Source: Phoebastria nigripes
Lineage: Eukaryota; Chordata; Aves; Procellariiformes; Diomedeidae
DNA: 64,000 nucleotides
Assembly (NCBI GenBank): GCA_035582835.1
Contig: JAYKAV010001000.1
Coordinates: forward strand, 4,400,156 to 4,464,155
Direction: 5' to 3'
In this document: piece after piece, positions 12,901 to 24,574 of the stretch
How positions within the stretch are numbered: position 1 is the stretch's first letter
Layout of the letters: every line of letters starts with the position of its first letter
The notes under the pieces: generated by a model
Seen by the model: only the letters and a program-made list of their open reading frames with translations
The model's database searches: none
Told to the model about the DNA's origin: nothing
Program-made: the position numbers and the translations under genes

Positions 12901-15258
12901 ATAGCAAGAGCTGTAAGGATCTGAAGCACAATATAGTTTGTTACAGATTTGAGGGTTAGATGAAACTCCCGTGATATAGTCTGGTTGTTCTTTTTTTCTT
13001 TGTCTGCCTGTGGGTCCATAACATTTTTCCAAAAACTTTAAGACATCTAAGAAGCTAACTCGATATTCTGAAAATGCTCAGTCATTAACTTCTGAAGCAA
13101 TTAGGGCTTGAAAAGGGCAAAGGTGTTACAGTGGATAAGTGTGCTCACCTCGGTAAGCCAGTTCCTCTGTTAGGGTCAGATTCAGTATCTACTGATGAGA
13201 TTGGGAGACTCCAATAAAAAGTAAAACCCAAACCACTATACCTTTTGATCAATATTTTCAATCAATTTTAATTGCTGAAGAAGGCAGTTCGGAAGCCCAA
13301 CTAGGAACCATATCTCAAGTCAATTTTAGAACTTTGGCATGAAGAGGAATTTTAACCTGATGATCTTCTACAATGATAAAGGTAGATTTAATCATTGCAA
13401 AAATGTATTCAAACATCAAATTACAATCAATTGTTAGTTCATGGATTTTACCAATGGAAGTATATTGAAGATGAATGCCTTTTAATGGCAAGGGTTTAGA
13501 TCCATTACTATGGGACAATATCTTACAGATCAGTAAATTATATTTGTTACTAGTTCTTTTTCCTATCTATGACAAATAATGCATTGCTTTTTATGATTTA
13601 ACCTTGGATGCAAAAAAATTCCCTGGCAGAGTGCAGGTACAAAGGGGAAGACAAAGCAGCAGCTCAACCTGGTAGGTACTTTAATACTTCTCATGCAATA
13701 CAGCATCACAACCTATCAGTAAACAGAAGCAATACAGATCAAATTGTATCAAGTCAGATGAATCAAAAGCCAAAACGCTAATTTTTTTTGATGTATGAAT
13801 GTATGTTAAATCTCTCTCTATATATATTTTAATACTTCTGGGGTGATGGAGAATTATCANGATCTGCAGTTTCCATGTCATTGTAAGGTCTGTATACTTT
13901 CAAAAGACTCAGAGTCCAGAAAAAGTTTGCGCTACATGTATGGGATGACAACATTCTAAACAAACTTACCTCTAAGAGCCGTTGTCTGCAATTTGTTCAC
14001 CTCCATTTTCTGAGGTTGAAGTCTAAACTGACTAGTCATACATGACCTGAGGAAGCAGAATTGCATCTCACATCCCTCTGAGTTTATAGAGTTCAAAAGG
14101 TTGATTATATGTTTTCAATAGCAATTTTCCAGTCCAATAGTTTACTGTATCAATTACTGTACACTGGGAGATGTGCAACAGTTCCTATTGCACAAATGCA
14201 CAGCAGATGAAGTATCATCATATAGCAGTTTCAGAACTACCTTTGTTTTTTTCTTGCTTCATCTCCTATTTTTCAAACTTCTGTACCAAGCATCTGGGCT
14301 GTTACATCAGATATGTTGATCATTAATTTGGGTTTTCCTATATAAACAATAAAGCAATGAGCATACACAATATTAGGATACTTAAGAAGCATACATTAAA
14401 GTGAAATGATATTCAGTGGCAGAAAATCTTATAATGATTTAAAACAGAGAACATAATCTAGAATTCCTTGGAAATAGTCTTTCTCTGAGGCAAACCCATA
14501 AGGCTGTAGGGAAAGGAACAAGTCAAGATGCTGAGATCTAAAATGGTAGAAATCTAGAATATAGGAGCATAGGATTTAAACCGTCTGATGCAATTCTCCA
14601 CAGAAACTGCGCAAAAGAGCCTTAGCTCTAAAAAGTGCACATAATGCCTACTCAATCTCTCACCATATACTGCAGCCCACAAAGCCACCTTCCAAGACTA
14701 GAACAAACCTAAAATTTTTGGGAAAAGACCAAAAGCCAAACTGTGTGCCACAGGAGNAGAACAGCTTAAAAGCTTATGTTCTGCTCCCGAAATGGTTGGG
14801 AAAATGCTAAATACAAACACATCTTAAGATGATGACCATCCACCAAAGCAAAAGCACTTTTCTGGAGCATGAAGTGACTAAATGGATATGTAAATACAGA
14901 GCAGATGTGAAATAATGGGAGACAATTTTTTTTTATACAGAGGACACTCTGCACTCTGCTATTCATCAACCTGGACAGACAGAAGCCTTAATCCTATGGA
15001 AAGCAGGGAAGGAACTCACAGAACAATTTGATGTCTTTGTGTTACCCTATTACTCTCTCAACCTCTTTCTCCATCAATTATCTACAAGTTGACTGAATCT
15101 AAATTTTGCTGCTTGTTCTGCATAAGTACCATAAGATGCACAATGAAATGTTCAGTCCTCAGACCTTTATCATCTCAGATCCTGTAGCTTACCCTAACCT
15201 GATGAATCTTGTTTAACAACCCTCTCCCTATAGCTCTTCAGAATGCTACATGTGTATA

Positions 15259-15298
15259 GTGAGTGATAATGAAAAGAAGTGAGTGATAATGAAAAGAA
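15259..15298. repeat. Perfect 20-bp tandem duplication
   Basis: GTGAGTGATAATGAAAAGAA occurs twice back to back without mismatch. A recent replication slippage or small duplication is the simplest reading. There is no coding context. Confidence 0.95.
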
Positions 15299-15849
15299 GC
15301 AGTGTTTGCTTTTGTAATATATGCCATAATTTACATGAGCTTGTCATTATCTGAGCATAAAGGATGTGTAGAAAAGTTTTGTGCTGTTCTACCTGTCCTT
15401 TACTCAGTAATTAAGAGTGCACTGATACAGATGTATTGTAGGCAGATATTATCCAAGTCCTGACAGAGCCAAAATTATTCATCTAATCTATCATCATGGC
15501 CTTCTTGAATACTAACTAGAGCACTTCTTGATCAGAATTGTCAAAAGACACTTCCACTGCTTTCCTACTGAGGAACATCTTTTCTGGCAGATGCTGTCTT
15601 TCATATGAACTACAAAGAATCTCTCCTGCTTAATTTTGCATTTTTCTGGCCATGAAGAAACATAGCACTATAAATGTGTCTGTCTTCTTCCTTCCTTTCT
15701 CTGCTGAGTAGATTTTTATAGAAAAGTCTTTCATGACTTTATTAACGTGCTTTTCTTGGCAGTATAATTCTTAAAGCTGACTTTTTTTTTAAAATGCATA
15801 TAATTCTATCAGTCCTTCACTTCTGCCCACATGGTAGACAGCCTAGAGT

Positions 15850-15950
15850 GGAGGACCTAATTCTGCTCTTGGCGTTTAGAGTTTTGATTCCACTGACTTT
15901 AAAGGAGTTTATTCTGATTTATACTGTGGATATAATAGCAGACTCAGGCT
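15850..15950. repeat. Putative ancient palindromic MITE-like element
   Basis: The left arm GACCTAATTCTGCTCTT (15853-15869) matches the reverse complement of the right arm, ending near 15950, at about 12 of 17 positions. Between them is a CCACTGACTTTAAAGGAG stretch and then TTCTGATTTATACTG. This resembles a palindromic non-autonomous repeat common in turtle, crocodile and bird genomes (arms of the type ...TTCTGATCTC, core of ...TGACTT..A..GGAGTT). The family name is not asserted. Confidence 0.45.
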
Positions 15951-16554
15951 TTATAATAATAGATAGTAATGTGGTGTTTTTATGTAGTTTAAAACTCAGT
16001 TCCACTCTAGGATGCATGTGTAAGTTCCCATTGACATTGCACACACCATGAACATCCGGGGGGAGAGAGGGTTTGACCCTNAACTGGAGAAATGATTCGA
16101 ACTACCACAGCTACTTTTCTCTTTTATGGGAAATTTTATCACACCCAAGGGTATGCAGCTTGTCATTTGGGAGCTGTGTGCTTTGTAACCTCAGTGAGAC
16201 ATGAGAATTTATAAACTTGGCAAGACTTTCCAGTATTTCTGCCAACCCTTGTTTGTTATTCAGGGGGCAGGATCTGTTGCATATTTCAGGAGTACTTGCA
16301 GAGTGATCTACTTGGGGCTCAATTAGTTGCTCTTAAATTCCTGTAGTCCTGCTCTAATCCCTGGTGATAACTCAATTTTTAATATGGTGTTTGTTTCTAT
16401 ATTAGATTTTTGTAAATTAGTGCTCAAGTTGTAGTATTGATTTAGAAAATCCAGTAAGTGTGAATCTTCCTGATTCTCATGTATTTTGAATGCTATGAAG
16501 GTAAAAACTGAGGAATCATAGAGGCTTATAATTTGGCCACATTTGGGAGAATTT

Positions 16555-16632
16555 CTGAGTGATAAAGCAACTGCCTAGAAACCAGGATATCACTTGTAGC
16601 CAAAATTCAAGTCCCTGCTAAAGGTCACAGGT
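16555..16632 (+). mobile_element. Possible MIR/tRNA-derived SINE relic
   Basis: GCAACTGCCTAGAAACCAGG followed by AATTCAAGTCCCTGCT and a GGTCACAGG tail resembles the internal-promoter half of an amniote MIR-type SINE. There the TTCAA.TCCCTGCT block is the B-box region and the preceding GCCTAGAAACCAGGA is the linker. The similarity is short and the element very old. Confidence 0.35.
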
Positions 16633-19575
16633 ATACTGGCCTAGAACATCTTAGCAGAAAAGCTGTGAGCATTTTTACCAAAGATAAAGAATGTATTTCT
16701 TTCCTAAATTCACTTCAGAAGTTTTCCAAAACTCATATCTGAAACTTTTTAGAAAGCAAAGTCTGCAGCAGATACCCAGGGTGGAAAACTTCAGCCTACC
16801 AAAGTTACAAACTATGTAACATTGGGTCACATGTTGGGATGACTCAGGCTACTTAAAGTCTAGGTAGCACTACCATCTCTACCTAAAGTTAATATANAAA
16901 TTATTCCTGTTCTATAAGTAAAAACTGGTGTATTTACACATATGCTTTTAATAACATCGCTAAAATTTAGTTTCTACACTATCAAACGTACCATTCTGGG
17001 ATGATGGTCCAAGGTGTCAGATGTCAAACTATGGGAGATGCTTCCCCATCAAAGGTATGTGGGCTCTGGGCTCATTTGCCAACTCTTTGGGCAGTTATGC
17101 TGGCAGCTTGAATTTGCCTCTAGGTCATTAGTGTGGATAGGTTGCTAATAAGCTTTCTGGGCTACGTTATTCTCCTGATACCATTTTTAACTTATTTTGT
17201 ACTCTGAAGAACAAATTCATTTTAATTCTGTTTGTGTATAAGGCCTTGCATAAATTCATTGATGAGATTTCTTCATAGATCTTCTCCTTGATTCTAAAAG
17301 CACAATTGTTCTTGTTGTGAGTTATGTTTTCAGAATACTAAATACGCATACCTTGTAAAGTACCCCAAGATCTACTTTTCTTTGAATTTGAAGAAACAAG
17401 ACAGAGCTTTTCATTTGTAACGGTACATTCTTATGTGCAAGCCTTTCACTGTAAGAAGTCCTGCTAAAATGTGTAAATCCTCAATGCATACTATGTTGAA
17501 TTTACTTTGACTAATGAATACATGTTATACTTCGTTTTATTCTATGAATGTCTGTAATTTTAGATGTTTGTTTTGTTCTGCCACTTTCAGTCTATTTATT
17601 TAATCTCATTTTTAAATCCATGTGTGCTGAGAAGTCAGGTCCTGGCAATGACGTAATGGTGTCTTGACGCCTTGTGAGAGCTTTAAGATGTAGAAGATAG
17701 TGCCAACCAGCATCCCCTGTGGTTTAGGATAATGCTGTTCTGCCCATGGTGCTTTACTGTAACACCTTTTTATGGTCTGTGCAATTCTTGTAAGGATTTA
17801 AAAATACCAGTCAAATATTAATGACAAAATCCTGACAGTACTTTAAATAGATAAATCAATAAGAGTAATGTTACAGTGCTCTGGAATGGTTTCAGTTCAG
17901 CAGAAGTGTGATTTTTCTTTTCTGTGAACGAGTATGAGTGAGTGATGCCAGACACAAGCCTGCTGGGGAAAAGAGGGACGGTGGTATGAGCATATCCAAG
18001 GCACTGGGGGGGCTGTGGCACGATGGGTGCTCCTGGCATTTCCAGCAGTCTCTAATCCTGCTCTGCGCATGGAGCAGCCTGTGGCCCATGTCGCTTCCCT
18101 GTTTTCCCCCTACCTCAACATCGTCCCCTCTTTCATTATAGTTTACAGCCATAGTTTTATGAAGGCTTTAAGTTGCCATTGCTGCCCAAAGAGGCAGAGG
18201 GGTCCACTGTCCCCTTTCTTCAAGCAGTGTGGGTTTGAGCAGCTGCATGGTGACCTGGCCTGTTGGCCTCAGCCAGGTTTGTAGTAAGCAGGCAAGAAAA
18301 TAAATTAATGGTGCACGATCTGAGTTCTCCCTACTTAATGCATTTCTGGTATGTATCTATGGTTCACGTGTACCCATGAAAACTGACTTTGATGGTAATT
18401 TGGTAATTTCAAATTCAATTTTGAAATCATTGTTTAAAGCTGCTGCTCAGCAAGGCGTAGCAGATGAGCTCCATGTAAACAAAACACAGCATCACTATTC
18501 TGCACGCGATCTCTGTGTGCGAGATATTTACTGCTGTGCTCTTTCTAGTTCATGAAATAAAACTTGATGAAAAATAATTTCTCATTTTCAGAGGGGTGCT
18601 TCTTGGTCTAGTTAGGGCATGAATAATTATCTATTCTGAAATAAATACCAGTGGGCAATGCGACTGGTTGCGTGAAAGGTTGAAAGGTCTATATGGTGAC
18701 TGCTGGTTTGTGCATAGGAACCTGCACTGGGAGATGTGGTTTTTCTCTGGGCCTGCTTTTATAGCCTAGGGTTATTCTTTTCTTCAATGCTGGAGAAAGA
18801 ACTCGTTAAAAAAATCCCTGATAAAGTGGTTTTTTTCTTTAGAAAATACCATTTCTCTGATACCAACATGGTCTAAAAAAGTGGTGACTTTGAATTTTTT
18901 TTAAAATAACTTTAAGGAATTTTGGCAAGCTCTATGCTTGATTTGTAATTTTAAAATACTGCTACATATGCTGTGACATAGTTTACAATATAAAGGGAGA
19001 AGGAAGCAACGTCAGAATGAAGAAGGGAGTTTATATTTTATGAAGAAAGCAATTTTAAGATTTTAATTTTATAGGGTATATCCCCAAGCTGGTTCATTTC
19101 AAAATTTTCTGTGCACCAGGAATTGCAGGCACTGACCAGCTCTAGCTGGAAGGCTCAGTTCCCTGAGCCTTTATTAAGCAATCTGGGATTCACAGAGGGT
19201 AGTGCAACCCATACATTATGACTGTGTGGGGAGCATTAGTCTTAACTAAAGGATTTTCACACTGTATAATATTTGGATTTGATTCTTAGATTTTGAGTGA
19301 GAAGTATAATGTGCAGTTCCTAACCGGAGCTGCCACAGAGTGAGTCTGTACCTTGTTTTGTGTTCACTTCTGCATCAGAAGGTGCTGTTTCAGCTCCCTT
19401 CACCTACTATGCAAGTTGCTTACGAGGCCACTCTCCGGACGGGCAGTGGTTGGCAGCATTTGCTGCTTTGCTTCTCTGACTTTCCATGAGTATGGGAGCC
19501 AGCATTTAATCTTCAATGCTTCCAGCAGAATGTAAACTGGTAACAGCTGTTCTCAGAGGCAACATTTCTTGTTAC

Positions 19576-19588
19576 TTTTTTTTTTTTT
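19576..19588. repeat. Poly-T tract (13)
   Basis: Thirteen consecutive T residues in non-coding sequence. Confidence 0.9.
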
Positions 19589-20148
19589 ACTGCCTTGATT
19601 ACAGTCACTTGCTAAGAAAAGCAGGATGGCTTTTGCGTTCCTCTCTCTGTCTGTCTGAGTTTGACCCTGCTTAGAAGATCAGATTAAAAAAACATTTATA
19701 GAACTTGTGAATTTGCTGTATGAGTATTCACACAATTAGAAATTGGGTGATATCTGCAAAAAGTGGTATGTATAATTAAGGCACGGAAAATGCTTATGTT
19801 CTTTTCCTTGTCCTTTAATTNAGATAAATGTCTGTATTTCTACACAGCTCATCAGGAGAAAGCATGGGAGTCACCTGAATACACGTGGAAAGGGGGAGTT
19901 TTCCTTAAAAACAAAGTGAGCTGATGAGTGTGGTGCGCTAATAGTGTAATGCTCAAGTAGGAGCTTAGGGAGGCATGACTAAACTGCTGTAACAGCTTGT
20001 GTACTGCAGAAAAAAAGAAGTGGAATGAGTGACTGGTAAGTAATAATGGTAGTCCCTTTGCTCAAGCCCCTTTTTCCCTTGTTTTTCTTTGCAAATAACG
20101 AATATTCACAAGTCTGCATGGACTACATGCTCAGCATCCCTGCTCTGA

Positions 20149-20153
20149 GATAC
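20149..20153. repeat. Left target-site duplication of the LTR
   Basis: GATAC lies immediately before the LTR's TG and matches CATAC at 21215-21219 at four of five positions. This defines the left insertion boundary. Confidence 0.65.
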
Positions 20154-21214
20154 TGTGCTGTATTGGGTTTGTGTGGCAAGGTTTTGGTAGTGGGGGGGCT
20201 ACAGGGGTGGCTTCTGTGAGAAGCTGCTAGAAGCTTCCCCTATGTCCAATAGAGCCAATGCCAGCCAGCTCCAAGACGGGCCCGCCACTGGGCAAGGCTG
20301 AGTCCATCAGCGACGGTGGTAAGCACCTCTGTGATAACATATTTAAGAAGGGGAAAAAAAACCTGTGCAACTGCAGCCGAAGAGAGGAGTGAGAGAAACA
20401 ACTCTGCAGACACGAAGGTCTGTGAAGAAGGAGGGGGAGGAGGTGCTCCAGGCGCCGGAGCAGAGATTCCCCTGCAGCCTGTGGTGAAGACCATGGTGAG
20501 GCAGGCTGTCCCCCTGCAGCCCATGGAGGTTAACAGTGGAGCAGATATCCAGCTGCAGCCTGTGGAGGATGCCATGCCGGAGCAGGTGGATGCCCGAAGG
20601 AGGCTGTGACCCCGTGGAGAGCATGCGCTGGAGCAGGCTCCTGGCAGGACCTGTGGAGAGAGGAGCCCAGGCTGGAGCAGGTTTGCTGGCAGGACTTGTG
20701 ACCCTGTGGGGGACCCACGCTGGAGCAGTCTGTTCCTGAAAGACTGCATGCCGTGGAAGGGACGCACGCTGGAGCAGTTCATGAAGAACTGCAGCCCGTG
20801 GGAAGGACTCACGTTGGAAAAGTTCATGGAGGACTGTCTCCCATGGGAGGGACCCCACGCTGGAGCAGGGGAAGAGTGTGAGGAGTTCTCCATCCCCCTG
20901 TGCCACTGGAGGGGAGGAGGTAGAGAAAATCGGGAGTAAAGTTAAGCCCAGGAAGAAGGGAGGGGTGGGGGGAAGGTGTTTTAAGATTTAGTTTTTATTT
21001 CTCATTATCCTACTCTGATTGGTAATAAATTAAACTGATTTCCCCAAGTCGAGTCTGTTTTGCCTGTGACAGTAACTGGTGAATGATCTCTCCCTGTCCT
21101 TATCTCGACCCACAAGCTTTTCGTTATATTTTCTCTCCCCTGTCCAGCTGAGGAGGGGAGTGATAGAGTGGCTTTGGTGGGCACCTGGCATGCAGCCAGG
21201 GTCAACCCATCACA
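20154..21214 (+). mobile_element. Solo LTR of an avian ERVL-type endogenous retrovirus
   Basis: This 1061-bp element starts TGTGCTGTATTGGG and ends CATCACA, giving TG...CA ends. The flanking 5-mers are GATAC (20149-20153) and CATAC (21215-21219), a target-site duplication with one mismatch; 5 bp is the size expected for ERVL. Promoter-like signals are two CCAAT boxes (20246-20250, 20255-20259) and a TATTTAA box (20340-20346). AATAAA occurs at 21024-21029 near the expected R region. No gag, pol or env sequence lies next to it, so it is read as a solo LTR left by recombination. Its text is familiar from bird genomes, but the exact family name needs a library search. Orientation follows the AATAAA. 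Long minus-strand frames inside it are not genes. Confidence 0.85.
20455..20870 (+). repeat. Degenerate tandem array inside the LTR, period about 45-50 bp
   Basis: The core (GC)TGGAGCAG with preceding CTGCAGCC.GTGG recurs along this stretch. The clearest copies are near 20719, 20769, 20812 (as TTGGAAAAG) and 20859, spaced 50, 43 and 47 bp; less regular copies lie near 20457, 20537, 20577, 20627 and 20671. The array is GC-rich compared with the flanks. Because the period is often near a multiple of three and lacks stops on the minus strand, it produces long chance frames (20240-20893 and 20343-20906). Confidence 0.75.
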
Positions 21215-21219
21215 CATAC
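21215..21219. repeat. Right target-site duplication of the LTR
   Basis: CATAC lies immediately after the LTR's terminal CA and matches GATAC on the left side at four of five positions; one substitution since insertion would explain the difference. Confidence 0.65.
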
Positions 21220-21579
21220 TTAACACTTGTTTGCTTTTGTAGCAATATTGATAATAAAAGGCCTTACTCAGATATTCAAAGGGTGAAGTTTACTTTTTCT
21301 TTCATGTGCTACTCAGCTAACTTTATTTACAAAGTGCTCCAGTAACTGGTTCAGCAGCTGTAACTTCCATTGTATTCCCATAGCCACCTCTCAAGGTTAG
21401 TGTGAGGCTGTATCAGTCATTAGCCAGCTGAAGTTTTAGATAATTTTTTTTTAATGCTTCAAACAGTTTGTCTGGATTATAATTTGCCAAATCCCATAAT
21501 TTTAGCTTTCCAGTTTAGACAGTTATTGTGGTGGTGGTGTTATTAACAAAATTACTTAGTTGTGTAATTTGTGCTGCAA
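21220..21579. other. Non-coding spacer between LTR and CR1 relic
   Basis: About 360 bp of AT-rich sequence in which I see no retroviral internal region. This supports reading the LTR as solo and the CR1 piece as an independent insertion. Confidence 0.6.
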
Positions 21580-22420
21580 AGGATGGATACAGAATTTAGG
21601 AGAGGAAGGACAGGCTAGGAAGGCGAGGAGGGGAGCTGCCCTGTATGTGGGAGAGCAGCTGGAGTGCATGGAGCTCTGCCTGGGGAAGATGATGAGCCAG
21701 TGAAAGCTCATGGGTCAGGGCTGGGGGCAGACCAATATTGTGGCGATTGTCTGCTACACACCACCTTGTCAGGAAGTAGTAGTAGATGAAGCCCTCTTCA
21801 GACAACTGGAAAAGCCTCATGTTTGCAGACCCTGGTCCTCATGGTGTACTTTCACCACCCACATATCTGCTGGAAGGGCAACACAGCAAGGCACCAGCAA
21901 GCCAGGAGGTCTTTGGAGTGCGTCAATGATAACTTCCTAACACAGGTGATTGAGGAACCAATGAAAGGAGATGGTCTGCTGGACCTGATATCTACAGACA
22001 AGGAAGAACTGGTTGGGGGCAACCTTGGCTGCAGTGACTGTGAGTTGGTCCAGTTCAGGATCCGGACACAATGGACAAAGGCAAACAGCAGGATTCCAAC
22101 CTTGAACTTCAGGAGAGAAGAATTTGGCCTGTTCAGGGATCTGCTTGGAAGAATCCCATGGGATACAACCCTGGAGAGAAGAGGGGTCCAGGACGGCTAG
22201 TTGATTTTCAAGGATCTCCTCCAAGCTCAAGAGTGGTCTATCCCAATGTCAAGCAACAGTGGCAGGAGGCTGCATGAATGAACAAGAAGCTCCCGAAAAA
22301 ACTCAAACATGAAAACAAACATGGAAAGGTAGCATACAAGAGGTCGAAGCAGGATCAGGTAACCTGGGAGGAATAGAGAGACAGAGTTTGAATACACGTG
22401 GGTGCGGTTAGGCAGGCCTC
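21580..22420 (+). mobile_element. Decayed CR1 LINE ORF2 fragment, endonuclease region
   Basis: Translation on the plus strand reads as CR1 ORF2p across three frames. Frame 1 of the relic, near 21710-21815, has DEALFRQLE. After a frameshift between about 21810 and 21828, a 125-residue open stretch (21823-22200) contains HHPHICWKGNTA, LDLISTDKEELVGG and LGCSDCELVQF. A TAG at 22198-22200 sits where the family has Trp, but homology (LIFKDLLQAQE) continues past it. A second shift by 22278 gives MNKKLPKKLKH. The GDFN-type motif has become VYFHHP, and the catalytic Ser-Asp-His is SDC, with Cys at residue 73 of the open stretch. It covers the endonuclease end and the linker; reverse transcriptase and 3' end are absent, unusual for CR1, which is normally 3'-anchored. 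Confidence 0.88.
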
Positions 22421-23170
22421 TTGCCATGCTTGCTTTGCTGCTCCTGCTTCTGCACTGGGCTGATCCAGTGTTTGAGCTGAGCTTTTGATGTAGCCATGAG
22501 TATCTCTCATGGCTCAGCACCATGTCCAGTTACTGAAGTGTGGAATTAGGAAGCTATCTCAGAGTGCAAAGATTTTGGTTATGAAAACTGAAACTAGATC
22601 TAGTGAACTTCCAGTGCACTGATGACATTTGGTTGGAAGATGGAGTAATTAAGAAAATTTATCTATTTGCTAGTTCTTCAGAGTCTCAGGGTATGGACAA
22701 GTGACAAAGCTTTTAGTGTATTCAGAAGTTACTTTAAAATGCTGGCATTGCAAATCTCTCTTGGCTGCCTTTATAATGACTTTATTTTTCATTTCTGGAA
22801 TTATGAAAAGGTTCTAATGCATGTATCTGTCAGGTCTTGAGTTGTATGCAACTTGCAGGGAAAGAGAATATCTCTGGGCTCAGATAAAGCCACAATCTTA
22901 TTAAGAGTTGTCTAGAAATAGCTTATCTGCTCTTCCTAACTACTAGCTGCAGATACTGTAAAAATAATTGTACTGCTGTTGAAGGTGTCCATGATCTAAT
23001 TACCTGTTGTAACTTATTAGGGATACCATATCTATATTAATCTGATACTATATTCTGCAAAGAATACTTCTTCAGAAAGAAAAAGGAAGATCTATAACAT
23101 TTTGACAAATTTACCCTTTACATCTTTAGTTGCTGTTGTAATTAATGCGGGAGAAATCATGGCAAATGGA

Positions 23171-23183
23171 GGGGGGGGGGGGG
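23171..23183. repeat. Poly-G tract (13)
   Basis: Thirteen consecutive G residues; length is likely to vary and to be prone to sequencing error. Confidence 0.95.
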
Positions 23184-24558
23184 AGTTGCCCACAAAGTCC
23201 TATATTAGATTATGAATACTTGCCTCTGATGGGAATAGGTAAGAAAGGATTGTTTAGGAAAAAAATGAGGTGGGAAAAAACCACACAGTGCTTAAAGAAA
23301 TAAAAGGCTGTGTCTTCTCATTGCACTCTCGTCCCTTCCTTGTAGGCTTGCACAGCTTCTTCTCAAGACTTGCATGGATTCTGCTTAAGACTTGCACATT
23401 TGTAGCGATGTTATCCAGGTGCTGGGTGGTCAGGGCTGTCATGTGCCATCTGCAAGATCTCATCACATTTGGCCTTGGCTTAGATTGCTGGATTTTTTTA
23501 AATTAACTTCCGTTGCTTAACTTATTTAAATAGTAGCCCAAAGCCGTGTAAGCATTAACTTTTTTTTTGTGGACTCACCTGAAATACACACCTGGTGTAC
23601 TCCATATTGACCATTATGTGGGGGAAAAAATAGTAAGTGCTTTCTAGTCTTCTGTTCCACACTTTTGTGCTATCTTTGTCTGCAGATTATGTTACTTTTT
23701 GTATGGATGTTGTGGTTGGTTTTCCCTTATTTTCTTTTTCCTGGACAGTTCGTAATTTACACCCACAGAGGGATTTTGTTAGCCACCTACCTTCTTCAGT
23801 GAGATAGAATACTTAATTCTATTATCTGCTTCAGCTTTGACNGCAAGTAATTATTGTTCAAGATCATTTGGTCACTACTGCTGGTATCTAATGCTGTGAG
23901 GACACCACTTGTGCTTGTGAAAATACTGAAATCTCAAAAGTTGTTGCTTCTCCTTCTTTTACTGTTAGCTGGCTGAGACAAATAGCAATTGTGCTACTAA
24001 CTATAATTTAACGTTTGTATTGAAAGGTCCAAGATGTGCAGTCAAAAAACTTGCTGCATGTGTGTAGAAAAGTGGGTATAACTGAGCATGCATTCTAGGC
24101 AGGAAGAAAAATAAAACTGAACATATCTGAAGCTGCTATGAAGCATTAGTTGCTAATGTTTGTTATGGTGTGCATTCTTAATGTCCATGCATATGGACAA
24201 TATTAGCATAGGGTGTCACTTTGCCTTGTATTTATCTAATCTAAGGTCTTACTTTAGAACTTAGTGATTGATTCCTGACATTAAGGTAGTTTGTTCTCCC
24301 TACATGATTTTTCCACATTCTATAAAATTCCAGACCATGTTCTGGGAAGACTTTTTGCAAGTCTCAAAATCCCATTGCGAACGTTTCTGATTTGGGTATT
24401 GCTTTCTTTTGTTAACCTGACTTTGTATGTATTTTGGCCCTAACAGTATTCAGTAAGCATAGCGCTCTCTGTTTCACAGCTGTGACTTCATTGCATACAG
24501 TGTACTTCCTAGGACACAGCACAGAATAGCTTCCATACTTTTATGTCTACAGTGCTTA

Positions 24559-24574
24559 AAATAATAATAATAAT
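24559..24574. repeat. (AAT)n microsatellite
   Basis: About five AAT repeats, followed by an A/T-rich stretch. Confidence 0.9.

Larger units (their letters stand above)
3254..15849. other. Non-coding, no gene recognised
   Basis: AT-rich intergenic sequence with homopolymers, an A/C-rich tract, a half MITE-like relic, one GC-rich block and one perfect 20-bp tandem duplication, each listed separately. The longest frames (100 residues at 3576-3878; 111 at 8487-8822) are not recognisable. Confidence 0.65.
15951..20148. other. Non-coding, no gene recognised
   Basis: Intergenic sequence up to the LTR target site. A weak SINE-like relic and a poly-T tract are the only structures seen. Overlapping frames on both strands at 17.8-18.3 kb coincide with a modest GC rise and are unrecognised. 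Confidence 0.65.

Noticed and set aside
13115..13190. MIR-like stretch (GTGGATAAGTGTGCTCACC)
   Set aside because: The similarity is too short and scattered compared with the better candidate at 16.6 kb.
20240..20893. 217-residue minus-strand open frame (and a 187-residue overlapping frame)
   Set aside because: It lies wholly within the ERVL LTR and is generated by the GC-rich tandem array; there is no recognisable domain.
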